Positions 1 through 6,249 of a stretch of 10,244 bases of DNA are shown here, piece by piece. Within the stretch, counting starts at the first letter, position 1; each line of letters opens with the position of its first letter. Source of the stretch: Rhodospirillaceae bacterium (GTDB lineage Bacteria; Pseudomonadota; Alphaproteobacteria; UBA7985); contig PAFB01000082.1 of assembly GCA_002700865.1 (NCBI GenBank), forward strand, positions 1 to 10,244. Direction: 5' to 3'. The translations under genes were made by a program, and so were the position numbers. Under the pieces are notes generated by a model that saw only the letters and a program-made list of their open reading frames with translations, did not search any database and was not told where the DNA came from.

Positions 1-76
1 CTGTCCCATGAGTGCTGACGTCAGACACGACAAACATTTGAACAACGCCGCTTGCTTCATCGAAAAGCAGCTGCAT
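1..76 (-). CDS. possible 5' end of a minus-strand gene running off the left edge
   Basis: A minus-strand frame opens with ATG (complement of 74-76) and stays open for 25 codons to the window edge, beginning MQLLFDEASGVVQMFVVSDV. An in-frame TGA lies just upstream (complement of 83-85), so the gene would begin here or at the TTG at 82-80. The mix of hydrophobic and small residues looks protein-like, but 25 open codons are expected often by chance and I see no good ribosome-binding site close to the ATG. The plus strand offers a rival: a frame open from the edge to a TGA at 92-94 that could be the tail of an upstream gene. I do not recognise either peptide. Confidence 0.2.
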   Translation of the reverse strand, partial: MQLLFDEASGVVQMFVVSDVSTHGT

Positions 77-152
77 AATCAATCAAACAGATGAGCCAGA
101 CACTCCTCTAATCAAAGCCTCTCAACTGGCCCAAATACTCTGACGACGGACA

Positions 153-917
153 GTGGGTCGGGTTTTCAATGACAAGAATGCAAACGGTAAGCTTGACCCG
201 TCAGAACCGGGAATTGCTGCAGCACGGATCGGCGAGCAAAGCGGTCTTTTGCTCCGCACCGACAACCATGGACGGTTCCACTTGCCCTGTGAACTGGTGC
301 AGCAGGATCTGGGACGCAATCTGGTGCTCAAACTGGATGAACGGACCTTGCCCACCGGCTTTGAACCCACCAGCGAAAACCCTCGCATTGTTCGGCTGAC
401 GCGCGGCAAGATGGTCAGCGCCGATTTCGGCGCGGCGCTGTCCCGCGAAGTGACCCTCAATATTGGCGACTGTACCTTTATCTATGTCCCGGCAAGCGCC
501 CCGAACGGTGTTCAGGAGCGCTTCCATCCCACGTGGACAGAGACGCTGAGCACCCTGATCAGAATCCTCGAGCAGCACCCTTCGCGTCTGGTGATCGAAT
601 ACCGCGGGGGCGAGCACGTCAGCGCGGAACTGCTGCAGCGTCGATTTGACCGTGTGGAGCAAGAATTCTGGACCCAGTGGCAATCACAGCCGCGCCGTCA
701 TGCCGTCACCCTGTCCGTGCGGGCGCAGCGTTTGATTGGTACCGAAACCCTACCCTGCGCCCTCCCCGATTTACCCGATGGTCGATACAGCGTGCCAGCG
801 GATGACGCAGTGCCAAGCATCAAAACCATCTCTGCGGATTCCCCCTGGGCCAAACAAAGCTTCAAACCCACGCGAGAACGCCGCTTTTTTGCAGCGAGCG
901 AGACTGAAACGCGCTAA
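153..917 (+). CDS. C-terminal part of a large DUF11/SdrD-type repeat protein, probably truncated
   Basis: The product of about 254 residues starts (GTG) inside a recognisable module: GRVFNDKNANGKLDPSEPGI is the SdrD_B-like opening seen in huge secreted DUF11-repeat proteins. Next come a TDNHGRFH segment (about 37-44), a LVLKLDERTLPTGFEPTSEN stretch (about 57-76) and RLTRGKMVSADFGAA (about 81-95). As I recall, this order is typical of the last few hundred residues of alphaproteobacterial proteins thousands of residues long. Residues about 120-195 are charged and probably helical; the last 50 look disordered. There is no signal peptide, and no convincing ribosome-binding site precedes the GTG. 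An in-frame TGA at 141-143 blocks extension. The piece is therefore either a decayed remnant, a frameshifted gene, or a short standalone derivative. Without export it could not act at the surface as its relatives presumably do. The family call is fairly secure; the status as a working gene is not. Confidence 0.65.
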   Translation: MGRVFNDKNANGKLDPSEPGIAAARIGEQSGLLLRTDNHGRFHLPCELVQQDLGRNLVLKLDERTLPTGFEPTSENPRIVRLTRGKMVSADFGAALSREVTLNIGDCTFIYVPASAPNGVQERFHPTWTETLSTLIRILEQHPSRLVIEYRGGEHVSAELLQRRFDRVEQEFWTQWQSQPRRHAVTLSVRAQRLIGTETLPCALPDLPDGRYSVPADDAVPSIKTISADSPWAKQSFKPTRERRFFAASETETR

Positions 918-929
918 GAGATGGCCGCG

Positions 930-947
930 TTGGCGAGCGCCAATTTT
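930..947 (+). terminator. weak terminator-like hairpin before dsbB
   Basis: Bases 930-935 (TTGGCG) and 938-943 (CGCCAA) are perfect inverted repeats, giving a 5-bp stem with a GAGC tetraloop, followed by four T (944-947). It sits 13 bases after the stop of the preceding gene and just before the dsbB ribosome-binding site. The short stem and T-run make it a weak terminator at best. Confidence 0.22.
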
Positions 948-969
948 GGCTTTCAAGGAGTAGTCCAGC

Positions 970-1449
970 ATGACACGGTTTTCGGCGTTGTTTCTTCCTG
1001 CCGTCATTCATCTCGGCTCCATCGCCGTTGTGGGATCGGCTTGGGCTTACCAGTTCGCAGGCCTGATGCCGTGCATTCTCTGCCTGCAACAACGCGTTCC
1101 GCATTACGTGCTGCTGGCCTTTTTGGTGCCGACGCTGCTGCTGTTCCGCTTTTCACTGTACCGCAAGCTGTTTTACATCGTCGCGACCCTGACAATGGGC
1201 GCCGCCGTGTTCCTTGCTGGCAAGCATGTCGGCGTTGAATACGGCTGGTGGATGGGGCCGATGTCCTGTGGTGGTTTGGTGGAAAAGATGACCTCACCTG
1301 ACCAACTCTTCACGCTGGAGCGACCAGACTGCTCAAAACCCACAATTATTTGGCCTGGATTGTCCATGGCGACGTGGCATCTGCTTGCCGTTTTGCCTTT
1401 GTTGGGCTTCAGTCTGTTTGGACTGCGCCGTGCCCTTTTCACTCGTTAG
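970..1449 (+). CDS. dsbB: disulfide bond formation protein DsbB
   Basis: Inner-membrane quinone reductase of 159 residues that re-oxidises the periplasmic thiol oxidase DsbA and passes the electrons to ubiquinone. Hydrophobic segments lie at about 5-25, 46-60, 67-84 and 131-152, the four-helix layout of DsbB. The first redox pair is C35/C38 (PCILCLQQR, with the conserved arginine R42) and the second is C100/C121 in the second periplasmic loop. H86-GVE followed by WWMGPMSC is the signature of the short alphaproteobacterial form. The start is supported by AAGGAG at 955-960, nine bases upstream. The gene follows the truncated repeat-protein ORF by 52 bases and is followed by fadH after 98 bases. 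No dsbA is present in the window, so substrates must be oxidised by a DsbA encoded elsewhere. Confidence 0.93.
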   Translation: MTRFSALFLPAVIHLGSIAVVGSAWAYQFAGLMPCILCLQQRVPHYVLLAFLVPTLLLFRFSLYRKLFYIVATLTMGAAVFLAGKHVGVEYGWWMGPMSCGGLVEKMTSPDQLFTLERPDCSKPTIIWPGLSMATWHLLAVLPLLGFSLFGLRRALFTR

Positions 1450-1547
1450 ATCGGGCTTTCTGATCCGCATCGGGTGACTTCAGTTCCGTGCACCCTAGGT
1501 TTAGGGAGGGCCTGCGCCAAGCGCCGTGACACGGAGGAGAACGATCC

Positions 1548-3578
1548 ATGACTCAGTATCCACACATGCTGAAACCCCTCGATCTGGGTTTTACCACACT
1601 GAAAAACCGGGTCCTGATGGGCTCGATGCACACCGGGCTTGAAGAAGAAAAGACCTTCAAACGGCTCGCCGCGTACTTTGCTGAGCGGGCGCAAGGTGAT
1701 GTCGGGCTGATGGTAACAGGCGGCTTCGGTCCCAATCAGGACGGCGCACCGGTCATCGGTGGCGGTTGCATGGAAACCATCGAAGACGCCAACAAACACC
1801 GCGAGATAACGCAGGCTGTCCACGCCGAGGGCGGAAAAATCGCCATGCAAATCCTGCACGCCGGTCGCTATGCCTATAACCCGCAAGGCGGCGTGGCTCC
1901 ATCCGCCATCAAGTCGCCCATTACCCCGGTTGCTCCGCGCGAACTGACCACCGAAGGCGTGGAAGAGCAGATCGCCGCTTACGTCAACGCGACGGTTTTG
2001 GCGCGAGAGGCAGGCTATGACGGGGTCGAAATCATGGGGTCCGAAGGCTACCTGATCAATCAGTTCCTCGTCACCCATACCAACAAGCGCACCGACCAGT
2101 GGGGCGGTGACTACGCCAACCGCATGCGCTTTCCGGTGGAGGTCGTGCGGCGCTGTCGCGAGGCTGTGGGTCCCGATTTTATCCTGATTTACCGCCTGTC
2201 GATGATTGACTTGATCCCGAACGGCTCGACTTGGGAAGAAGTCGTGCAGCTCGCCAAGGCCATCGAAGCCGCAGGGGCGACGATCATCAACACCGGCATC
2301 GGCTGGCATGAAGCCCGCATTCCCACGATTGCGACCAGCGTGCCGCGGGCTGCTTTTGCCTGGGTGACGAAAAAGATGATGGGCGAAGTGTCGATCCCGC
2401 TGATCACCACGAACCGCATCAACCACCCCGATACCGCTGAAGAAATCCTGGCAGACGGTGCCGCCGATATGGTGTCGATGGCGCGTCCCTTCCTCGCCGA
2501 CCCGCATCTGGTGCGCAAGGCTGCTCAGGGGCGGACCGACGAAATCAACATCTGCATCGGGTGTAACCAAGCCTGTCTGGACCACACCTTCTCGATGAAA
2601 ACCTCATCCTGTCTGGTTAACCCGCGCGCCTGTAACGAGACCGAACTGAACTACCTGCCAACGTCCCAGAAGAAGAAAGTGGCCGTGGTTGGTGCTGGAG
2701 CTGCAGGGATGCAGGCCGCAATCGTTCTGGACGAACGTGGGCATGAGGTGACGCTGTTCGAAGCCTCGGACAAGATCGGCGGCCAGCTGAATATGGCTGC
2801 GGTGATTCCGGGCAAGGAAGAATTTCACGGCATGCTCGCCTACTTCAGCCGTATGGTCGAGCTGTCTGACGTGACGGTTCGCCTGAACACAAGGGCGCAG
2901 GCCGAGGACCTCGTGGACTTTGATGAAGTTATCGTCGCCACCGGCGTTACACCCCGCGACACCGGGATCGAGGGACAGGACCACCCCAAAGTCCTGACCT
3001 ACATCGACGTTCTGGCTGGCAAGGCCGATGTCGGGGAAAAGGTAGCCGTCATCGGTGCCGGTGGTATTGGGTTCGACGTAACCGAATATCTGGTGCAGGA
3101 GCATCCCTCTCCGACCGTCAATATTGACGAATGGCTTGAAGAATGGGGCGTGGGTGATCCGGAGAAAGTCGCCGGCGGCCTGCTGCCACAAGGCCCCCAG
3201 CCGTCAGCGCCCTCCCGTCAAGTGACCCTGCTGCAACGGAAAACCAGCAAGCACGGAGCCGGACTGGGCAAAACCACCGGTTGGATTCACCGGGCGTCAC
3301 TGCGCATGAAAGATGTCAACTTCATCGGGGGTGTCAATTATGAGCGTATTGGTGACAAAGGTCTGATGATTTCCGAAGGCGAAGCGCGCGAAAATCCGCG
3401 CTGGCTGGATGTCGATAACATCATCCTGTGCGCGGGTCAGGAATCCTTGCGCGAGCTCGCCGAGCCGCTGGAAGCAAAGGGTGTGACAGTGCACATAGTC
3501 GGCGGTGCGGATAAGGCCGCTGAACTTGATGCCAAGCGGGCGATCAATAAGGCGGCTCGGTTGGCCGCGGTGATTTAA
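1548..3578 (+). CDS. fadH: NADPH-dependent 2,4-dienoyl-CoA reductase
   Basis: Flavin and iron-sulfur enzyme of 676 residues (E. coli FadH has 672) that reduces 2,4-dienoyl-CoA with NADPH, allowing beta-oxidation of fatty acids with double bonds at even positions. Residues about 5-330 form the FMN-binding TIM barrel of the old-yellow-enzyme type, starting MLKPLDLGFTTLKNRVLMGS. Predicted active-site residues are Y168 (GSEGYLINQF) and H254 (GIGWHEARIP), each two residues after the E. coli positions. C336, C339, C343 and C355 bind the 4Fe-4S cluster (CIGCNQAC, then SSC). FAD-binding GAGAAG (382-387) and NADPH-binding GAGGIG (503-508) motifs follow. GGAGGAG at 1533-1539, eight bases before the ATG, sets the start. 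It ends one base from the opposing gene. The 98 bases before it contain only a small CCCTA-GGTT-TAGGG hairpin (1493-1506). Family members with altered pockets reduce other enoates, so the substrate is inferred. Confidence 0.93.
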   Translation: MTQYPHMLKPLDLGFTTLKNRVLMGSMHTGLEEEKTFKRLAAYFAERAQGDVGLMVTGGFGPNQDGAPVIGGGCMETIEDANKHREITQAVHAEGGKIAMQILHAGRYAYNPQGGVAPSAIKSPITPVAPRELTTEGVEEQIAAYVNATVLAREAGYDGVEIMGSEGYLINQFLVTHTNKRTDQWGGDYANRMRFPVEVVRRCREAVGPDFILIYRLSMIDLIPNGSTWEEVVQLAKAIEAAGATIINTGIGWHEARIPTIATSVPRAAFAWVTKKMMGEVSIPLITTNRINHPDTAEEILADGAADMVSMARPFLADPHLVRKAAQGRTDEINICIGCNQACLDHTFSMKTSSCLVNPRACNETELNYLPTSQKKKVAVVGAGAAGMQAAIVLDERGHEVTLFEASDKIGGQLNMAAVIPGKEEFHGMLAYFSRMVELSDVTVRLNTRAQAEDLVDFDEVIVATGVTPRDTGIEGQDHPKVLTYIDVLAGKADVGEKVAVIGAGGIGFDVTEYLVQEHPSPTVNIDEWLEEWGVGDPEKVAGGLLPQGPQPSAPSRQVTLLQRKTSKHGAGLGKTTGWIHRASLRMKDVNFIGGVNYERIGDKGLMISEGEARENPRWLDVDNIILCAGQESLRELAEPLEAKGVTVHIVGGADKAAELDAKRAINKAARLAAVI

Positions 3579-3579
3579 T

Positions 3580-4467
3580 CTACTCAGGCTCGCCCGTGGC
3601 TTGCTCCAGCACGTCACGGGCCCGCGCCAAAGCCCCCTGAACCAAAGCAACCTCTGGCTCAGACGCCAAGGCTGGGTTGGATGTAGGCGACCACTGGTCG
3701 AGTACGCGGTTCAGTCCGTCCAGCGCATCTGCTGTTTTCAGATGCAGGCTTCGAAGGGTCGCAGGAGCGTAACCGCTACTGATGCAGGCCGTTGCAGCAC
3801 CGAGCACGCCTTGCCCTTCCAGATCCAACCCAAACCCCTGCAGCACGCCACACAGCGATTGCAGCGCAGACACTTGATCCGCCAAAGGCCAGCGGTCTGC
3901 CGTCCAGGGCAAATCTGGAACCGTAAGCGATAGAGCGTCGGCGATTGGTGCTGTGGCGCGGATGTTGGCGGGGACTTGCGTTGGCAGCGCGTCGCGGGTT
4001 GCGAGAAGCATCATTTGCCCCTGCAAAGCCGCCGAGAGATACTGCGCCAGCCACAGTCCCTGTGCATCCAGTTGGTGCACTTCAGTCAGGGTCAGCAGCG
4101 CATCAACACTCTCCCCCAGCATCACCGAGATCGCCGAAAGGCTGTCGTGACAGGTAATCATAAGGGCCGTGTCTTCGAGCGACGGATCGTGCAGGGCTTC
4201 AATCGAAGCAAAACCGGCTTCAGCAAGCAACGCGGTTAAGGCCACGTGCGGCCCCCTCACTTCTGCTTCTGCTTCCGCTTCTGCATCCGAACCAGCCAAG
4301 GCCATGGCGACGGCGCTAAAATCGAAGTCTTCAGCGCTCAGCCGGTCGTCAAGCGTGCCCGCAACCTCCAGCCCCAGTGCATCCGCCAAAGCAACAACAC
4401 AAGCCGCAAGGGCAGCAACCTGTCCCTCCACCGACCACAGCGCATCAATTTCTGCCCGCGCGTTCAT
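3580..4467 (-). CDS. uncharacterised acidic, probably helical protein in the bhmt operon
   Basis: A 295-residue product I do not recognise. It is rich in alanine, leucine, aspartate and glutamate, contains a single lysine and four scattered cysteines with no metal-binding spacing, and has no signal peptide or clear membrane segment, so a soluble helical cytoplasmic protein is likely. A low-complexity run of alternating Ala-Glu lies at about residues 62-69. I chose the ATG at 4467, ten bases after the methyltransferase stop and with a modest AGG about nine bases upstream; an alternative GTG at 4506 would add 13 residues and overlap that gene without a visible binding site. It is last in the minus-strand run, directly behind the betaine-homocysteine methyltransferase, so a link with methyl-group metabolism is possible but unproven. 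It ends one base from the fadH stop. Confidence 0.7.
   Translation of the reverse strand: MNARAEIDALWSVEGQVAALAACVVALADALGLEVAGTLDDRLSAEDFDFSAVAMALAGSDAEAEAEAEVRGPHVALTALLAEAGFASIEALHDPSLEDTALMITCHDSLSAISVMLGESVDALLTLTEVHQLDAQGLWLAQYLSAALQGQMMLLATRDALPTQVPANIRATAPIADALSLTVPDLPWTADRWPLADQVSALQSLCGVLQGFGLDLEGQGVLGAATACISSGYAPATLRSLHLKTADALDGLNRVLDQWSPTSNPALASEPEVALVQGALARARDVLEQATGEPE
4260..4289 (-). repeat. imperfect 6-bp tandem repeat coding for Ala-Glu
   Basis: Five successive hexamers on the plus strand: CTTCTG, CTTCTG, CTTCCG, CTTCTG, CATCCG. On the coding strand they give alternating GCN and GAA codons (Ala-Glu). The unit is a multiple of three, so slippage would change protein length without shifting the frame. 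Confidence 0.75.
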
Positions 4468-4477
4468 GAATATTGAC

Positions 4478-5515
4478 CTAGCCCCGGCGTCGCCGGTTGC
4501 TGCCACTGCGCCGGCTGGAAGCCTTTAGGGCGTCCTGACCGATGGCAATCTGGCGGGCACCGTCTGACATCTTGCCCAGCGCCAGTTCAATCGCCAAAAC
4601 TCGGAAATCCGGGTGATCGTTTTCGTCCAGCGACTTGCGCATTGCCGCGACGTGCTCGGGCTTTGTGCCACAGCAACCGCCAATGATCTTTGCCCCCGCT
4701 GCCCGCGCGAGCTGCGCGTAAGCGGCCATTTGTTCGACGGTGCCGCTGTAGACGATTTTTCCGTCCTCGTAACTGGGAATACCGCAGTTTGCTTTGGCGA
4801 TGATGGGCTGACTGGGGGAAGCATCGGCGAACCCGAGAACGGAGCTCATCAAATCCGCAGCACCTACCCCGCAATTTGCGCCAAAACCATCGAGGTTGAA
4901 GTCGGTCGCCAAGCTGGCAAAGGCGCGGGGGGTCAGGCCCATCATGGTTCGGCCTGCGCTGTCGAAGCTCATGGTGGCGCACACTGGAACATCGAAACTC
5001 CGCGCGGCTTCTGCGGCGGCTTCGAGCTCATCGGGGGCGGAAATGGTTTCGATCCAGACCAGATCGATGCCGCCTTCGACCAGCCCCTCAATCTGCTCTT
5101 TGAAGCTGTCTACGGCGTCGGCTTTATCCAGCTTGCCCAGCGGCGCAAGGATCTCCCCCGTTGGTCCTACGGAGCCCGCAACCAGAACGCGTCGCCCCGC
5201 CTTGTCGGCCACGTCGCGCGCAATTTGAGCGGCCAGACGGTTCAACGATGTCACCTGATCGTCCAACCCGTGCAGCTTCAGACGATGCCGCGTACCGCCA
5301 AAGGTGTTCGTGAGAAAGAGATCGCTGCCCGCGTCGACAAAGGACTGGTGCAGGGCTTGGACGCGGTCGGGGTGCTGAAGCAACCATGCCTCTGGCGCTT
5401 CACCGCTTTCCAGTCCCATGGCAAAAAGGTTGGTGCCAGTGGCACCATCTGCGAGCAAAAACTCGCGTTCATTAAGAAGGTCGTCAAAATCCGAGTTTGA
5501 TGCCTGCGTAACCAC
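4478..5515 (-). CDS. bhmt: betaine--homocysteine S-methyltransferase
   Basis: Zinc-dependent homocysteine S-methyltransferase of 345 residues that makes methionine from homocysteine, most likely using glycine betaine as methyl donor (dimethylglycine is released). Visible marks, numbered from the chosen start: LLADGATGTNLF near the N-terminus (homocysteine-binding loop), FLTNTFGGTRHRL, VAGSVGPTGEI, and the zinc ligands C215 (GANCG) and C281/C282 (GGCCGT). After the catalytic domain come about 60 residues ending in an arginine-rich tail (SSRRSGSNRRRRG), which I recall from roseobacter homologues. I chose GTG at 5515 because TTGGAG sits six bases upstream; the ATG at 5557 would add 14 residues and overlap the previous gene far more. 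Even so the coding regions overlap by 32 bases, suggesting translational coupling. DMSP or S-methylmethionine as donors remain possible. Confidence 0.87.
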   Translation of the reverse strand: MVTQASNSDFDDLLNEREFLLADGATGTNLFAMGLESGEAPEAWLLQHPDRVQALHQSFVDAGSDLFLTNTFGGTRHRLKLHGLDDQVTSLNRLAAQIARDVADKAGRRVLVAGSVGPTGEILAPLGKLDKADAVDSFKEQIEGLVEGGIDLVWIETISAPDELEAAAEAARSFDVPVCATMSFDSAGRTMMGLTPRAFASLATDFNLDGFGANCGVGAADLMSSVLGFADASPSQPIIAKANCGIPSYEDGKIVYSGTVEQMAAYAQLARAAGAKIIGGCCGTKPEHVAAMRKSLDENDHPDFRVLAIELALGKMSDGARQIAIGQDALKASSRRSGSNRRRRG

Positions 5516-5957
5516 GTAGTTCTCCAAGGCCCAATTCGCCCCGGCCAAAAAACGCAAAGTGCCTCGTTAGGGCAAACTCTGCTTCAACCCCGGAGACGAA
5601 ATAGGGTGTCCAGTCATAGTCTGCGCTTGGATCGTCGATATCGACATAGGACAGGATGCCAGCGCCTCCGCCCACGCCCAAGCTCACGGGGCCAGCCCCC
5701 AGAATCGACAACCAACCTGTCGCATCCAGAGCAATCGAACAACAGGCTTCGTTATGTCCTGTCGCCAATGCAGACCCCTCGACCTTGATCCAGTCCAAGG
5801 GCTCGGCACCCAAAGCCAAGCGACCGGCCACACCTGTGCTCTCCAGATTGCTGTAAACGCCCGCACCGCCGCTCATGTAAAGCTGTGCGGTGGCGGGACC
5901 GTGAACAGTCAGCACTGCCAACGTCGATAAAACCAAAGCAAAAAGACGAAGGCGCAT
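5484..5957 (-). CDS. small outer-membrane beta-barrel-like protein
   Basis: A 157-residue exported protein. Residues 1-24 form a classic signal peptide: basic MRLR, hydrophobic FALVLSTLAVLTV, then PATA with likely cleavage before Q25. The mature part has alternating glycine and hydrophobic or aromatic residues (YMSGGAGVYS, LGVGGGAGIL, FFGRGELGLGELRGYAGIK) and ends in phenylalanine (KLGF), the C-terminal signal usual for outer-membrane barrels. At about 130 mature residues it would fit an 8-strand barrel of the OmpA/OmpW size class, but I cannot name the family. An adjacent Cys-Cys pair (NEACCS) lies in a probable loop. The start is supported by AGAGGA about seven bases upstream. It begins 11 bases after the lipoprotein stop, and its last 32 bases overlap the methyltransferase start. 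A periplasmic barrel-like protein is the alternative. Confidence 0.7.
   Translation of the reverse strand: MRLRLFALVLSTLAVLTVHGPATAQLYMSGGAGVYSNLESTGVAGRLALGAEPLDWIKVEGSALATGHNEACCSIALDATGWLSILGAGPVSLGVGGGAGILSYVDIDDPSADYDWTPYFVSGVEAEFALTRHFAFFGRGELGLGELRGYAGIKLGF
5522..5525 (-). promoter_or_regulatory. ribosome-binding site deciding the bhmt GTG start
   Basis: The complement of 5522-5525 is GGAG (within TTGGAG, complement of 5522-5527), followed by a six-base spacer AACTAC and then GTG at 5515. It lies inside the end of the upstream barrel-protein gene. This is the only good Shine-Dalgarno sequence I found near the candidate starts. Confidence 0.6.
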
Positions 5958-5968
5958 CGTGTGTCCTC

Positions 5969-6226
5969 TTACAAATTTAGGCGCGGCAGGGTCGGCCCTG
6001 CGAGATAGCCGCGTGTGTACTCCGCTGCATTGGGCTTTACCCCGATAGCAGCACAGATCGATTCCAACCGGGCCAAACGATTATCAAAGCCCTGTTGCGC
6101 GTGATGAACACCCGTTTGGTACCAGTTCGCTTCTGTACATAATCGCTGATCACCATTTCCGCACGCAGAAAGCGCCAAGACCGATGCAGCGGCACAAATC
6201 GCCAAACCTGACTTCTTGATTACCAT
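5969..6226 (-). CDS. small DUF2799-like lipoprotein
   Basis: An 85-residue lipoprotein precursor. The N-terminus MVIKKSGLAICAAASVLALS leads to a lipobox LSAC with C22 as the lipidated residue; the following Gly-Asn-Gly-Asp does not carry aspartate at position +2, so outer-membrane sorting is expected by the E. coli rule. The mature part contains CTEANWYQTGVHHAQQGFD and, after a second Cys, GVKPNAAEYTRGYLAG; this W-x3-G, R-L, C, GV-x-P, Y-x2-G pattern fits DUF2799, a family of unknown function. I chose ATG 6226 rather than the longer frame to 6325 because it gives an intact lipoprotein signal and has AAAGGA eight bases upstream (complement of 6235-6240). It lies 23 bases after the SH3-protein stop and 11 before the barrel-protein start. 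Confidence 0.75.
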   Translation of the reverse strand: MVIKKSGLAICAAASVLALSACGNGDQRLCTEANWYQTGVHHAQQGFDNRLARLESICAAIGVKPNAAEYTRGYLAGPTLPRLNL

Positions 6227-6249
6227 CTTATGGATCCTTTCCAAAACCA

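Noticed and set aside
201..683. 160-codon minus-strand frame
   Set aside because: Antisense to the recognisable SdrD-like module on the plus strand; no family features.
1493..1506. CCCTA-GGTT-TAGGG inverted repeat before fadH
   Set aside because: A five-base stem without a T-run; too weak to call a terminator for dsbB or an operator.
1446..2585. 379-codon open frame on the minus strand
   Set aside because: It lies wholly antisense to the strongly supported fadH, is rich in His/Gly/Arg as such shadows are, and shows no motif.
4169..4528. Ser/Ala-rich plus-strand frame
   Set aside because: Its SASASAS run is the complement of the Ala-Glu repeat of the minus-strand gene; no ribosome-binding site or domain.
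4613..5500. 295-codon open frame on the plus strand
   Set aside because: Antisense to the betaine-homocysteine methyltransferase, whose catalytic motifs are intact on the minus strand.
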